A stretch of DNA of 64,000 nt, from NCBI GenBank assembly GCA_026874595.1, contig CM049315.1, positions 74,720,401 to 74,784,400 on the forward strand, written 5' to 3'. A program made the translations under genes and the position numbers. How positions within the stretch are numbered: position 1 is the stretch's first letter; each line of letters opens with the position of its first letter. The stretch is from Sipunculus nudus (Eukaryota; Annelida; Sipuncula; Golfingiida; Sipunculidae). Shown here piece by piece: positions 10,080 through 24,100 of this stretch. The notes beneath the pieces are model-generated. The model was not told where the DNA came from and ran no database searches. It was given only the letters and a program-made list of their open reading frames with translations.

Positions 10080-13000
10080 ACTAACAGATACATTAATACT
10101 GGAATTAGAGAGCATTCAGAGACTCAATTACCTCTTCCAACATTGTGGGGTCTCCAGATCTGCGTATTACCAGGATCCTAAATGAACTGAGCAGTGTGAT
10201 ATGTAAGCACAATACAAAGAGAAATGTGTGTAATGGTTCACTACCTCAGTGATTGCACCACAGGTTAGCTCTGCCTGCCAGAACAAAGGGATTCCACTAG
10301 GTTATGCCTGTGCACATCACAGGCAGTTGAAACTCTCAACTGGTTCAGAAATTTACTCACTTCATTTCTTAATTCTCAAACACTAGTATTTGCATCCTGG
10401 CCCCTGCCCTTTTCTGAACCTAAGTTACTTTTCATGAAGGTCTTCTCAAAACTGAAATGATTATTCACTGAGTGTTGCCCTGAGCCCTTACAAAATTTAG
10501 TTCAAATTTTTTAGTAAAACTACTCAACAATGAACCAATCAATGGTGGTGAAAACACATGACCTCCTGAAAGGTATAAAAGAAAGTAAGCAGACGGACAA
10601 ATGTTGTGACAAAAAAAGCTTGGCTTCCATTAACATTTTTGCAAAATAATTATCTTAAGTCAAATTTATTGTACAATAAAAGAACAGGGTTAAGAATATA
10701 TCTGTCTGACTTTCAAGAAATCTGTACTAGAAACTGGTCAATTTCAATCAATAACAGTGTTAAAGCCAATACAGAGACAGATGGTGGAATCTGATTAATA
10801 CATTCTGCTGGTAATTATATGTTACTAAGGTCCCTGGTTCAAGACATTCGCTCACCATTGCCTGTGGCCTGGGGCTATAATTGATGAAGAAACCCTTCTT
10901 CTAGTAGTAGTAAGCCACACAGTGTCACATGGTAATTATATGTTCTGGAGGTCCACCGAGCTTATCCACTGGGATGTAACAGGGCAAGAGATCCTGGGTC
11001 ATCTACTTATATGTCACACTAACAACTTCCTTATTACTGTCATTACTGAAAATGCCAGGTGCAAAACTTAGCCTGTTAACTAAAGTGAGGTTTACAACCA
11101 GGCCAAGGCCCTCGACAGTCTGCTGATATTTAAAAATTAAAACATGTGACCTGTGGGTCATGATGCTCAGATGATTGGTTTGGCTATTTTATATGCAGTC
11201 GAAGTAATTTTGTAACCAATGAAGCATATGACTGTTAGATGATAGGTGGACTGGGACATTTGAGGACAGATGCCCGCAGTACTGCTTAAGCAAGCTCTGC
11301 CCAACCAAAACTTAAGATAGCAGCACTGTTAAAAACCTCAAATTAAAAATCAACCAAAAAGTCATTTGAATCAATAAAAGATCCTTAAATTTAATTATAT
11401 TTTAACCTGGTACAGTATTTGTGCTAATGGTATACATATTTTGAAATTTTCATTCATTTTCATATGATATTTTAACATTTAAATTTCTAAAAAATTTAAA
11501 ATGGTACGCTAGTCTCGGCAACCCAAGTAACAGCCAGAACCTTTTTAGTGGGCTAGACTACATGACAATATTTGTAAAGTGTTTTTTCCCTCTTCGAGGT
11601 GTCTTTCTTGATTAAAAACAATATTAAATATTTTTTATTGAATCTAAATTTAAATTTCAGTTTTGCTGGTTAGGGTTTGTTGGCTTCAAAATCTGCAGCC
11701 CACAATGCACCAGGGCTTCTACATATACAGATGGCGTAGGTATAAATGTAGTGAAGAGAGTATTTAATACTTTCAAGTACTTTTGATATGAATTATTTCA
11801 AGGCTTTTAACATATATTTGAGTGTTTTTGAGGTAAGGACTTCACGAAAAATTAATTTTCTGTAACTGTGTAAGTATGCACATATGAAATATAATGAGGC
11901 GTTTCCTTGAAATGTAACAGACTTTGATTTAAATGTTTGACAGTTGAGACATGTGGTCCCGGCCATCGCACAATCCCTAACAGGAAGAGGATCATTATGA
12001 GTAGGAATGACCTCTGATGGAAGGGTAGTATGGGATAAACAATGTCTAGTTTCAAAAAGTTTACTCTATTGGATAAGGAGCTCCGATATCATCATCGTCT
12101 GCAGTAAAACTCTGGCAGTGCAAAACCATAACAGTACGAGCTGTGGCAGTTAACAGCAGATGGTTTTAATTAGATTTGTAGACACTGATACTGGAATGCA
12201 GCGGAGGCTGACAGCAACCACATCAATGTATAATTAGCTCAAACAATGTAAATAAGTCATATTTATTCTCCTGTGAGACCATTATATTAAGGACCCATAG
12301 AAAGTGGAAGCTTATCAGATTTCATCCCAGGGGCTCCATTTATTTTTTACAAAGTCAGTGAAACTGCAGGATTGTTATGAACTTGAAAGACTTGGTTCTC
12401 GGGTCACTTTGACCTAAAGTGTAAAAGTCTGTTGGGCTCGTTGCCATTCTCATACAAGGCTAGCAGCTCTCTCAGAAAGTATAAATAGATCGGACTCCGG
12501 GTTCATAAAAGAACTCGCTTTAGGCCGTAAATTGTGAGTCGTTCAGCTCAACTGTTAACAGGGACGGAATGGAAAAGTGATGTACAACTCTGCGATATGT
12601 CTGACGAGAAATCACTAAGGGGTGTTCATTACCAAGGAGAGGAGCTGGTCACAACGAATTCAATACATACTCCAGCGATGTCGTGTCACCTGAGGCAATG
12701 GCTTATTGGGCATGCTATATTTAAGTCAGCATTGGACTTAAAGCCTGCACAGCGTGACATCTAAAATAACAGTCATAGTGTTCCATTCATTCAGCTGTCG
12801 GCCTAATAACCATGATGAATTAGGATTGTAAAATAAGCACTTAATGTTAAAATACCACTATAATTGGGTGCAAGGAACTATTAACACCAGAAACATATTG
12901 CTTTACTGTGGTATGTGTCTTACATTATGAATTTCAGATTTAAAATAATTACATTAGCCTGTTTCCCGCTGCACACATAAATATACAATTTTACAAGTTT

Positions 13001-14085
13001 GTTTCCTGTGCATGACATTTCTAAATACTAATTATTTCCATTTCTGCTATTATCCCATTTTTTGCCATATCTACCATGACACAAAAGCCAGATAACCAAC
13101 CAATTAACAGCTGTGAGTGCTAGAATAAAGAACATTTATATCAGGTTTGTTTGCCTAGTACTTGACTAAATGCAGTAATATGTGTCACAGATTTGCTTAA
13201 ACTGTAGTGAAACCCATCTATATGGACACATTACGTAAGTGGACACCTTTAAAACTATAATGGTCATGCAATAGGTTTAACAGTTCACTGAGCTCCCTCC
13301 GTCTGATCCATGTATAAATGATGTTCCCATAACTGTGGGTTGACATATCACAAAGTGTGTTTGTTCAACTGTTCCAAACCTGGTCTGGTCACATTTTAGT
13401 GGTCACTGGTATATACCCCACATCCTGGTGACATTCTATGTTACTCACTTATTATCTGTGTATACACACAAAACTAGCATTCTTTTTAAAGATTTTTCGG
13501 GGTGGATTTAACCACTTCGTTTTTTTTAATGCTGGCTTTAATAAGCACTATGTAAAAATGTGTATATATGAAAATATTAAAAGATTATTCTCGACTTGTA
13601 ATGAAATTTAACATACCTATCAAAGGTATCTAATTCTATTTTACTCCACCAGAAATCCATGTATCTGACTTATTTGCTGTGACTTTGCAACTTGTATGCT
13701 AAAAACCGGAACCTGGTGTATGACAGGATTATCAGCATTTACCATAAACTTTGCCGTTTTGAACGGCTATTTCGTCATTTTCAAACCAGAATACTATTGT
13801 GCTTGGGAAAACAACAACAAGCAGTGTAGGACAAAACAGGCATTTTAAACAACGCATTACTCGGTCCGTTCACAACTTTCATGCCATTAGGACAGGTAGA
13901 TATGATGCCCACATCGACCTTTCGCGTGTCGTGAGTGCAGAACATTAGGTTATATTGGCGTCGCGAGTGCAATCCACCCGTGGGAGGCTCTTTAACCATG
14001 TCCTGATCACATTTCTTTTAGGTAAAGCAACCACTCCTGCTACATTTAACGTCCTTCAAGATTTACAGGCTTAGCAAATTTCTTG
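10080..14085. other. 4 kb of non-coding sequence, no gene supported
   Basis: No gene recognised. The 76-codon open frame at 12534-12764 (+) and the 72-codon frame at 13781-13999 (-) lie in slightly more GC-rich sequence and are the only ones with mixed, protein-like composition. Neither has a family signature, a good start context or flanking splice signals that I can support. Around 13203-13260 the sequence GTAGTGAAACCCATCTATA..GGACAC looks like one end of a pogo/Tigger-type short element, but its partner end was not found. Confidence 0.35.
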
Positions 14086-14091
14086 AAAATA

Positions 14092-14240
14092 CATGCAGGC
14101 TTTCCTGAAAATTCTGGCCTTTTGTATATATTTTAAATGACAACAGTGATAAATTTTGCCCTTTTGTATATATTTCAAATGACAACAATGATACCATTTG
14201 GCCTTTTGTATATTTTTAAAATTACAAAAATTCAACTTCT
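14092..14240. repeat. ~50-bp tandem repeat, 3 copies
   Basis: TGGCCTTTTGTATATATTTT followed by AAATGACAACA.TGATA recurs three times at a spacing of about 48-50 bp. The minus-strand frame across it gives a short repetitive peptide and is not a gene. Confidence 0.75.
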
Positions 14241-14547
14241 GGTAAGTCAAACATAACTCAGAGAAAACTGGTCTATTACTATTCAGATCACGGCATGCAT
14301 GCTGGTAATTATAGATAAAGAACATTATTCAAACTTACTGAATCAACACAAATTATCCGTTTAGCAAATCTTGAAAGCTAAGAAAAGGACAGTCATGTTA
14401 AAAATCATGCCTTTCCTTGAAATTCACAGAATGTAGGTCACCATGACCTGATAAACAGTAAATACTTGTACCCTTTCGACATACACATTACCAGACAGCA
14501 ACACAATGAGACAGTAAACAGACAATAGAGATTGCTATAGTTAAGAT

Positions 14548-14950
14548 AACTATCAATGTGCCGATTAATCGATTAAATCAATGACTGGTTAGTTTCTTTC
14601 CTAATTCATTAAATCGATTGCATTTTTGCATAATTGATAAAAAACAATTATGTATGCACATGCAAAGAATGTAATCCTGTCAGAAATATATGAACACAAT
14701 GTTATTAACAGCATCTAAATGGAACTTTACACAGCCAACAATTATTTAACAGCAAGTGGACTTTGAATGTGAGTGGATTGATCCTTTCATTATATATAGC
14801 AATATACATGTCAGACTATTACTGGGGTCAATATGTAAGAGTATACTGCAGATTTCAAGGTAATATAGAAAGTACATAAAATAATCGATCATTGGTTGTT
14901 CAATTTTTCAATCATCAATGATGATTTTAAAACAAATTCTTACCACTAGT
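14548..14950 (+). mobile_element. hAT-like ~420-bp non-autonomous repeat, copy 2
   Basis: Starts GTGCCGATTAATCGATTAAA, shares TTAAATCGATTGCATTTTTG and GCATAATTGATAA with copy 1 (reverse strand), and ends near TCTTACCACTAGTAA, which copy 3 at 16.4 kb also carries. Confidence 0.6.
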
Positions 14951-15007
14951 AACTAGGACGGTGTACTGTGTAAGTGGTGTCTGGTTCAATTTAATAATCG
15001 ATTATTG

Positions 15008-15300
15008 CCTTCACAAGCAGGGTATCCATGTGTTCATCCCATTTGTATTTGTATTTGTTCACCAAACAATCATGAATGAAATCTCATGAAATGTTCAGGG
15101 CATTCAGATTTTGGTGTAGATCCAGCCAATCAATTTGAATTCAGGAACATCATCAAAGAATATATATCACAAATTTACAGTAACTTACGCACAAATGAAT
15201 CTGAGAATATTGGTCTAATAAGTGAATGCAAGCACAATTTTGGGAGAATCCTACAATCGGGATCTCTTATATGGCAGAGATTAAGTATTGATTTCTAGTA
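15008..15300 (+). repeat. Copy 5 of the ~300-bp palindrome-ended repeat (diverged)
   Basis: Recognised by GAAATCTCATGAAATGTTCA, GATTTTGGTGTAGATCC, CAGGAACATCATCAAAGAAT and AATAAGTGAATGCAAGCAC. The end palindrome has decayed to AGATTAAGTATTGATTTC. The 70-codon open frame inside is an accident of the repeat. Confidence 0.75.
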
Positions 15301-15990
15301 TTGGATATAATTTGACTTTCCTTACAGTGTTTAATGCACCACATGTCTTTTAATCTGTACTTAGGTATGAGCTAGAGATGAAAAAGATCAGTAAAATTAC
15401 TGGAAATGCAATTTATGACATTAATCCATTATTGAATCACCAATTATATGAACTGTTACAAGTCTACATACAACTTACAGTCAGGAGCAATCCAGAGATA
15501 ACTCAAAATTTTCTCAAGACACAAACTCTGGTTAAAGAAAGTTATCTATAAATTGCTAGAAAAATAAAAGTGCAGCTTATTTTTACATACATAATGAAAC
15601 CACATCAGCTAGGCCAACATCTGGGGACACTTCATAAAATAAATTATCTAAAGCAATCTGCATATCTTCTATATGTATTGGTTCTCAAGGGCCAATAAAT
15701 ATAATGACTTGTCCCATATAACACCATTAATAAGATTATACACAGATACAGTCTACCAGGGCTGCATTTTGATGTGCATCCTTGTAAAATTTTTATCAGA
15801 TGATCCCCTATCAGTATGGCGTGCACATCTCCATCACAATTCATAAAGTATCAGACATAAATGTTTCATATTCCCCGACATTAAACAGACAGGCGGGCAG
15901 TCATGATTGCCATGTTGAATTCGGACTCAGCTCTCATCAGGGTAGGGATGAAATCCTGTTTTTATATCATGGTAATGATATCAAATTTAG
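15301..15990. other. Non-coding stretch, nothing recognised
   Basis: AT-rich sequence between two repeats with only short chance frames. Confidence 0.35.
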
Positions 15991-15991
15991 A

Positions 15992-16400
15992 GGTGTGCCA
16001 ATTATACGATTATATAAATGATTGATTTTATTTTGTAATTGATTAGAATAATTGCTTATTTGCTTGTAATCAATCATAAACGATTAAAGTAGTCATATTA
16101 CCAAGATACAATATTCTAAATCTGTCAGAGATATAAGAAAGATGGGGCACTAAATAGAGAACAGCATTGAAGTTTATCCTTATGCAATAATTGAGAATCA
16201 ACAATCCAGCCGATACCTTGACCTGTCAGATGTACAAGTAAGACTGAATTTCCTTGGTCAATATTTTAGGTATAATACCATAAAGCATAATTCACAGTAT
16301 TACAGATGGTACAGTAAATATTTGACTAATAATGGAAGGGCAGTCATTTATCTATCAATCATCGAATATGATTTTACAACCTATTCCTACCACTAGTAAA
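15992..16400 (+). mobile_element. hAT-like ~420-bp non-autonomous repeat, copy 3
   Basis: Starts AGGTGTGCCAATTATACGAT. It shares CTGTCAGAGATATAAGAAAG, GGGCACTAAA.AGA.AACAGC and CTTGGTCAATATTTTAGGTA with the copy at 40.59 kb, and ends ATCGAATATGATTTTACAAC then CTATTCCTACCACTAGTAA. Confidence 0.65.
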
Positions 16401-16588
16401 ATTTATTACAGGATATTTTGTGTCATGTCACGTTTGTCAGTACTTTCTAATATTGTTCCAGGGCTAACAATAAGCCAGCAAAACACAACAGAGGTTTTGG
16501 ATGCCGCGCTTGTAACCCTCAAAAAACAATTAATGAAAAGTGGAAATAGTAAAAATTTTATCTGTTGAATATTAAGCCAGCCACAATA

Positions 16589-17107
16589 TTTAAAGGGGCC
16601 TTATCACCTATAAAGCATGTTGTATTAACATGAAAAACAGCTTCTTCCCTTTAAAATAAATATGTACCTGACAAAACAATGCCTTGAAACCGTTTTCTTA
16701 TCTCTGTAAACCAGTGTTAAAAACAGTGGACCGGGCGCCATCACAGATGTAAACTTAAACACAGCAAGTGGGGCAGTGTGCATTGCAGAGCCACAGCACA
16801 TGTCAATCAGGAGATGCCCTGACTGACTTGGCCAAAATACAGTAAAACATGTTCCCGCTGGCTTTAACATCGCGTGTTGTGACTCACAAATGGACCTCCG
16901 GTCACAAGGCCTTGTTATGGTAAACAGATACACATGGACTGTGTTTACCAACACGCAGTGCTGTTACAAGGTAATAAACAGCCGAATGGGAGGTACTCAA
17001 GACTATGTTGCAGATGGTTTTGCTGGGGAAACTTTTGTATAAAGCAAACTGAACTGATAGTGTGAAAGAATAGGCATAATATTGCTCCTGATTATGTCCC
17101 TTTAATA
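16589..17107 (+). mobile_element. TTAA-flanked ~510-bp MITE-like repeat, copy 1
   Basis: The left end reads TATTTAAAGGGGCCTTATCACC and the right end GATTATGTCCCTTTAATATC. Short inverted termini AGGG..CCCT are therefore bordered by TTAA on both sides, the target preference of piggyBac-type elements. The interior matches the copy at 41.24-41.73 kb over its whole length (shared blocks include CAATCAGGAGATGCCCTGAC and TTTTGTATAAAGCAAA). The minus-strand frames here (109 and 69 codons) lack any transposase motif, so it is non-autonomous. The superfamily label is inference from end sequence and TTAA only. Confidence 0.6.
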
Positions 17108-17114
17108 TCAATCA

Positions 17115-17695
17115 AACAAAGTCCTGGCCAGATGTAATTAAAATAGAATCGTGGGGACTAGGTGTGGCCCTTCTATTGGCATGCAAATTGAGAACCAAGA
17201 AATTTTATTATAAAGTCGAGCAAAACTGAAGTTCTTATAACTTTAATAGCGGTAAGTAACGCAGAAATGTGCTGGATAAAGCAGAAAGCAAAATCAAAAT
17301 GCAGTTTTGATGACATCATTATATAAGATATCGCTATTGGAGTGAAAGTGACCTCAAATGAAAACATCAGGTGGTAGTTTACCCAGCCACCAGCAGATGT
17401 CAGAGCAGTCAGTCTAGTCTTCTGGAGACCAGCTATGTCACTTGCAGTCCTACAGGTGAACATTGCTACATATATAAAACAGTACAATTTGTCATGATTA
17501 TGCAGCTATAAATATAACAATAGCTGTAATTTCAACATGTTCCAGGGAAATTTTGTGCTAGAGCAGCATAGTAAAGGCACAAAACATCAAAGTATCAAGT
17601 GCAACCCCACCAAGCTCAAAATCAGTCTATACAGACTTAGTTTTTATCAGTTTTGGGAGAATTGTGGGGGCTACCTCCATGTCCCTTGCATCCAC
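17115..17695. other. Non-coding flank of the minisatellite
   Basis: Unique-looking sequence with no supported exon. Its last bases (CTACCTCCATG then CCCTTGCATCCAC, 17669-17697) have a near match beyond the far end of the second minisatellite arm at 32.89-32.91 kb. Confidence 0.4.
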
Positions 17696-17699
17696 CCAG

Positions 17700-20600
17700 C
17701 AATCACAGCAAAGCTGCCTCACTGATGGTTCTGCCAATGAGGACGACGACGACGACGACAGTGCTGGCCTCTTGGAGTAGTTTGTGGCGGCAGCACTGCC
17801 GACGACGACAGTCACAGCAAAGCTGCCTCCCTGATGGTTCTGCCAATGACGACGACGACGACGACGACAGTGCTGGCCTCTCAGAGTAGTTTGTGGCGGC
17901 AGCACTGCCGACGACAACAGTCACAGCAAAGCTGCCTCCCTGATGGTTCTGCCAATGACGACGACGACGACGACAGTGCTGGCCTCTTGGAGTAGTTTGT
18001 GGCGGCAGCACTGCCGACGACGACAGTCACAGCAAAGCTGCCTCCCTGATGGTTCTGCCAATGAAGACGACGATAGTGCTGGCCTCTTGGAGTAGTTTGT
18101 GGCGGCAGCACTGCCGACGACGACAGTCACAGCAAAGCTGCCTCCCTGATGGTTCTGCCAATGACGACGATGACGACGACGACAGTGCTGGCCTCTCAGA
18201 GTAGTTTGTGGCGGCAGCACTGCCGACAACGACAGTCACAGCAAAGCTGCCTCCCTGATGGTTCTGCCAATGACGACGACGACGACAGTGCTGGCCTCTT
18301 GGAGTAGTTTGTGGCGGCAGCACTGCCGACGACGACAGTCACAGCAAAGCTGCCTCCCTGATGGTTCTGCCAATGACCACGACGACGACGACGACAGTGC
18401 TGGCCTCTTGGAGTAGTTTGTGGCGGCAGCACTGCCGACGACGACAGTCACAGCAAAGCTGCCCCCCTGATGGTTCTGCCAATGACCACGACGAGGACGA
18501 CGACAGTGCTGGCCTCTTGGAGTAGTTTGTGGCGGCAGCACTGCCGACGACGACAGTCACAGCAAAGCTGCCTCCCTGATGGTTCTGCCAATGATGACGA
18601 CGAGGACGACGACAGTGCTGGCCTCTTGGAGTAGTTTGTGGCCGCAGCACTGCCGACGACGACAGTCACAGCAAAGCTGCCTCCCTGATGGTTCTGCCAA
18701 TGGCGACGACGACGACAGTGCTGGCCTCTTGGAGTAGTTTGTGGCGGCAGCACTGCCGACGACGACAGTCACAGCAAAGCTGCCTCCCTGATGGTTCTGC
18801 CAATGACGACGACGACGACGACAACAGTGCTGGCCTCTCAGAGTAGTTTGTGGCGGCAGCACTGCCGACGACGACAGTCACAGCAAAGCTGCCTCCCTGA
18901 TGGTTCTGCCAAAGACCACGACGACGACGACAGTGCTGGCCTCTTGGAGTAGTTTGTGGTGGCAGCACTGCCGACGACGACAGTTACAGCAAAGCTGCCT
19001 CCCTGATGGTTCTGCCAATGACGACGACGACGACAGTGCTGGCCTCTTGGAGTAGTTTGTGGCGGCAGCACTGCCGACGACGACAGTCACAGAAAAGCTG
19101 CCTCCCTGATGGTTCTGCCAATGAGGACGACGACGACGAAGACAGTGCTGGCCTCTCAGAGTAGTTTGTGGCGGCAGCACTGCCGACGACGACAGTCACA
19201 GCAAAGCTGCCTCACTGATGGTTCTGCCAATGATGACGACGTCGACGACGACAGTGCTGGCCTCTTGAAGTAGTTTGTGGCGGCAGCACTGCCGACGACG
19301 ACAGTCACAGCAAAGCTGCCTCCCTGATGGTTCTGCCAATGACGACGATGACGACAGTGCTGGCCTCTCAGAGTAGTTTGTGGCGGCAGCACTGCCGACG
19401 ACGACAGTCACAGCAAAGCTGCCTCCCTCTTGGTTCTGCCAATTACGACGACGACGACGACAGTGCTGGCCTCTTGGAGTAGTTTGTGGCGGCAGCACTG
19501 CCGACGACGACAGTCACAGCAAAGCTGCCTCCCTGATGGTTCTGCCAATGAGGACGACGACGACGACAGTGCTGGCCTCTCAGAGTAGTTTGTGGCGGCA
19601 GCACTGCCAACGACGAGAGTCACAGCAAAGCTGCCTCCCTGATGGTTCTGCCAATGACGATGACGACGACGACAGTGCTGGCCTCTTGGAGTAGTTTGTG
19701 GCGGCAGCACTGACGACGACGACAGTCACAGCAAAGCTGCCTCCCTGATGGTTCTGCCAATGACGACGACGACGACAGTGCTGGCCTCTTGGAGTAGTTT
19801 GTGGCGGCAGCACTGCCGACGACGACAGTCACAGCAAAGCTGCCTCCCTCTTGGTTCTGCCAATTACGACGACGACAGTGCTGGCCTCTTGGAGTAGTTT
19901 GTGGCGGCAGCACTGCCGACGACGACAGTCACAGCAAAGCTGCCTCCCTGATGGTTCTGCCAATGAGGACGACGACGACGACGACAGTGCTGGCCTCTCA
20001 GAGTAGTTTGTGGCGGCAGCACTGCCAACGACGAGAGTCACAGCAAAGCTGCCTCCCTGATGGTTCTGCCAATGACGACGACGACGACGACAGTGCTGGC
20101 CTCTTGGAGTAGTTTGTGGCGGCAGCACTGACGATGACGACAGTCACAGCAAAGCTGCCTCCCTGATGGTTCTGCCAATGACGACGACGACGACAGTGCT
20201 GGCCTCTTGGAGTAGTTTGTGGCGGCTGCACTGCCGATGACGACAGTCACAGCAAAGCTGCCTCCCTCTTGGTTCTGCCAATGACGACGATGACGACGAC
20301 AGTGCTGGCCTCTTGGAGTAGTTTGTGGGGGCAGCACTGCCCATGACGACAGTCAAAGCAAAGCTGCCTCCCTCTTGGTTCTGCCAATGACGAGGACGAC
20401 GAGGACAGTGCTGGCCTCTTGGAGTAGTTTGTGGCGGAAGCACTGCCAAAGACGACAGTCACAGCAAAGCTGCCTCCCTGATGGTTCTGCCAATGACGAC
20501 GACGACGACAGTGCTGGCCTCTTGGAGTAGTTTGTGGCGGCAGCACTGCCAACGACGACAGTCACAGCAAAGCTGCCTCCCTGTGGCTTCTGCCAGTGAC

Positions 20601-20940
20601 AAAGACAACGACAGTGCTGGCCTCTCAGAGTAGTTTCTGGGGCCTGCACTGATGAAGACGACAGTTTGTGGTAGCAGCACTGATGACTACAACTGTCACA
20701 GCAAAGCTCCTTCCCCGTTGCTTCTGCCAATGACGACAATGACAGTGCTGGCCTCTTGGAGTAGTTTGTTGCAGTAGCACTGCCGACGACAACAGTCCGA
20801 GTAAAGCTCCCTCCCTGTAGCTTCTGCCAATGATGATGACAGTGCTTGTTTGTAGGATATGTTTGTGGCAGCAGCACTAACACAGATGACAACGACAGCA
20901 AAACTGTAGCTTTCTCCCTGTCGTGCCCACCAACCACGCT
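17700..20940 (+). repeat. GAC minisatellite, arm 1 (about 27 good units plus diverged tail)
   Basis: Unit order on this strand: GTTTGTGGCGGCAGCACTG, CCGACGACGACAGTCACAGC, AAAGCTGCCTCCCTGATGG, TTCTGCCAATG, then (GAC)3-7, AGTGCTGGCCTCTTGGAGTA (or TCAGAGTA). Measured spacings between AGTCACAGC blocks are 109, 106 and 100 bp. They differ by multiples of three because only the GAC number varies, and all equal 1 modulo 3. From about 20,590 onward the units decay steadily until the pattern is lost by ~21.1 kb. The numerous ~100-codon open frames on both strands are by-products: the same unit is read in three successive frames, then meets one TGA. No protein function is supported. Confidence 0.93.
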
Positions 20941-21139
20941 GCCAACAATATTGTCAGCATGGAGTAGTTTATGGAGGTATCACTGCAAACGAGGAGAGTT
21001 GTGGTGGCAGCACTGACTTTGATGACAGTTAGATCGAGTAAAGCTCCCTCCTTGCAGCTTCTGCCAATGACAATGACAACAACAGTGCTTGTTACTTTGA
21101 GATGTTTGTAATGGCAGCAGTAATAAAGACGACGATGAC
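20941..21139 (+). repeat. Decayed edge of the GAC minisatellite
   Basis: Fragments such as GTAAAGCTCCCTCC, CTTCTGCCAATGACA and GTGCTTGTT recur with heavy divergence, showing old units at the array margin. This gradual decay is typical of the inactive end of a tandem array. Confidence 0.7.
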
Positions 21140-24100
21140 AGAAAGACCTGCGACACTATTGTAGCTTATTAACTGTCGCACTGGCACATAGTCACTGTGG
21201 CAGTATTGCAGCTTATTTATTGTGGCACACTGTCGCAGATTTAGGATATCTACTGTGGTGTGTACTGTTGTACATTCTCACTCGGACAGTTTTGTAGCTT
21301 ATTGATTGTCACACATTGTCACTGCGACAGATTGTAGCTTATTAATTGTCACACATGATCACTGCGACAGTATTGTAGCTTATTATTTGTCACATATAGT
21401 CACTGTGACAGTATCATAGCTGTAGTCCCTGCTACAGTAATGTAGCTTATTAATTTTCTCACATTGTCACTGCGACATTATTATAGCTTATTAATTGTTG
21501 CATATAGTGACTGCGAAAGTATTGTGGCTTATTAATTTGAGCAAAAAGTCAATGCGACAGTATTGTAGCTTATTAGTTGATGCACATTGTCACTGTGACA
21601 GTATGATAGCTTATTATTTCTTGCATTGAGAAACTGGGATAGTATTGTAGCTTATTACTTATTACGTTTAGTCACTGTGACAGTATTGTAGTTCATAAAT
21701 TCTCGCACATTTATTGTCACACGTTATGGCAGAAGTAGGATATTCACTAGGCAATGTGTCACAAACTGTCTCACGTGTCACTGAAACAGTATTATAGCTT
21801 ATTGAATGTCGCATATAGTCCCTGCAACAGTATTGTAGCTTATTAATTCTCGCACATTAATTGTCACACATTATGGCAGAAGTAGGATATTCACTAGGCA
21901 AGATGTGTCACAAACTGTCTCACATGTCACTGCGGCAGTATTGTAGCATATTTATTGTCACACATTGACACTGCAGCAGTATTGTAGCTTATTAATTGAT
22001 GCATATAGTCACTGTGACATTGCAACAGCTTATTAATTGTTGCATATAGTAACTGCATGTGACAGTATTGTAGCTTATTACTTGTCCCACATTGTCACTA
22101 AGACAGTATTGTAGTTTATCAGCTGTCACGCATAGTCCCTGCAACATTATTGTAGCTTATTAATTGTTACATGTAGTCACTGTGACAGTATTGTAGCTCA
22201 TTAATTCTCGCACATTAATTAATTGTCACACATTATGGCAGAAGTAGGATATTCACTAGGCAATGTGTCACAAACTGTCTCAAGTGTCACTGAAACAGTA
22301 TTATAGCTTATTAATTGTCTCACATTGTCACTGCGACATAATTATAGCTTATTAATTGTCACCTATAGTGACTGCAACAGTATTGTGGCTTATTAATTGT
22401 CGGATAAAGTCACTGGACAGCATTGTAGCTTATTAATTGACACACATTGTCACTGTGACAGTATAATACTTATTAATTGTTGCATTTAGTAACTGCAACA
22501 GTATAGTAACTTATCACTCGTCTCATAGTCACTGCGACATTATTATAGCCTATTAATTGTCACATTAAGTCACTGTAACAGTATTGTAGCTCATTAAATC
22601 TCGCACATTATTTGTCACACATTATGGCAGAAGTAGAATATTCACTAGGCAATGTGTCACAAACTGTCTCACGTGTCACTGAAACAGTATTGTACCTTAT
22701 TAACTGTTGCACATGGTCACTGCCACAGTATTGTAGCTTATTGATTGTCACACATTGTCACTGCGACAGATTGTAGCTTATTAATTGTCACACATGATCA
22801 CTGCCACAGTATTGTAGCTTATTATTTGTCACATATAGTCACTGTGACAGTATCATAGCTGTAGTCCCTGCTACAGTATTGTAGCTTATTAATTGTCTCA
22901 CATTGTCACTGCGACATTATTATAGCTTATTAATTGTCGCTTATAGTGACTGCGAAAGTATTGTGGCTTATTAATTTGAGCTAAAAGTCAATGCGACAGT
23001 ATTGTAGCTTATTAGTTGATGCACATTGTTACTGTGACAGTATGATAGCTGATTATTTCTTGCATTGAGAAACTGGGATAGTATTGTAGCTTATTACTTG
23101 TCATGTTTAGTCACTGTGACAGTATTGTAGCTCATTAATTCTCGCACATTCATTAATTGTCACACATTATGGCAGAAGTAGGATATTCACTAGGCAATGT
23201 GTCACAAACTGTCTCAAGTGTCACTGAAACAGTATTTTTAGCTTATTAATTGTCTCACATTGTCACTGCGACATAATTATAGCTTATTAATTGTCACCTA
23301 TAGTGCCTGCAACAGTATTGTGGCTTATTAATTTTCGGATAAAGTCACTGGACAGCATTGTAGCTTATTAATTGACACACATTGTCACTGTGACAGTATA
23401 ATACTTATTAATTGTTGCATTTAGTAACTGCAACAGTATAGTAACTTATCACTCGTCTCATAGTCACTGCGACATTATTATAGCCTATTAATTGTCACAT
23501 TAAGTCACTGTAACAGTATTGTAGCTCATTAAATCTCGCACATTATTTGTCACACATTATGGCAGAAGTAGAATATTCACTAGGCAATGTGTCACAAACT
23601 GTCTCACGTGTCACTGAAACAGTATTGTACCTTATTAACTGTTGCACATGGTCACTGCCACAGTATTGTAGCTTATTGATTGTCACACATTGTCACTGCG
23701 ACAGATTGTAGCTTATTGATTGTCACACATGATCACTGCCATAGTATTGTAGCTTATTATTTGTCACATATAGTCACTGTGACAGTATCATAGCTGTAGT
23801 CCCTGCTACAGTATTGTAGCTTATTAATTGTCTCACATTGTCACTGTGACATTATTATAGCTTATTAATTGTCACATATAGTGACTGCGATAGTATTGTG
23901 GCTTATTAATTTGAGCAAAAAGTCAATGCGACAGTATTGTAGCTTATTAATTGTCTCACATTGTCACTGCGACAGTATTATAGCTTATTAATTGTCGCAT
24001 ATAGTTGCGACACTATTGAGGCTTATTAATTGTCGGATAAAGTCACTGTGACAGTATTGTAGCTTATCACTGGTCCCATAGTCACTGCGACATTATTATA

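Noticed and set aside
12534-13999. Frames of 72-76 codons with mixed composition
   Set aside because: Weak start context, no splice signals and no recognisable motif. Listed under the non-coding stretch only.
17627-20937. Many Arg/Ser-rich ~100-codon ORFs on both strands (e.g. units with RRRQCCRHKLLQEAS)
   Set aside because: They repeat unit by unit with a period of 1 modulo 3, use all three frames in turn and end at the same TGA. They are by-products of the satellite.
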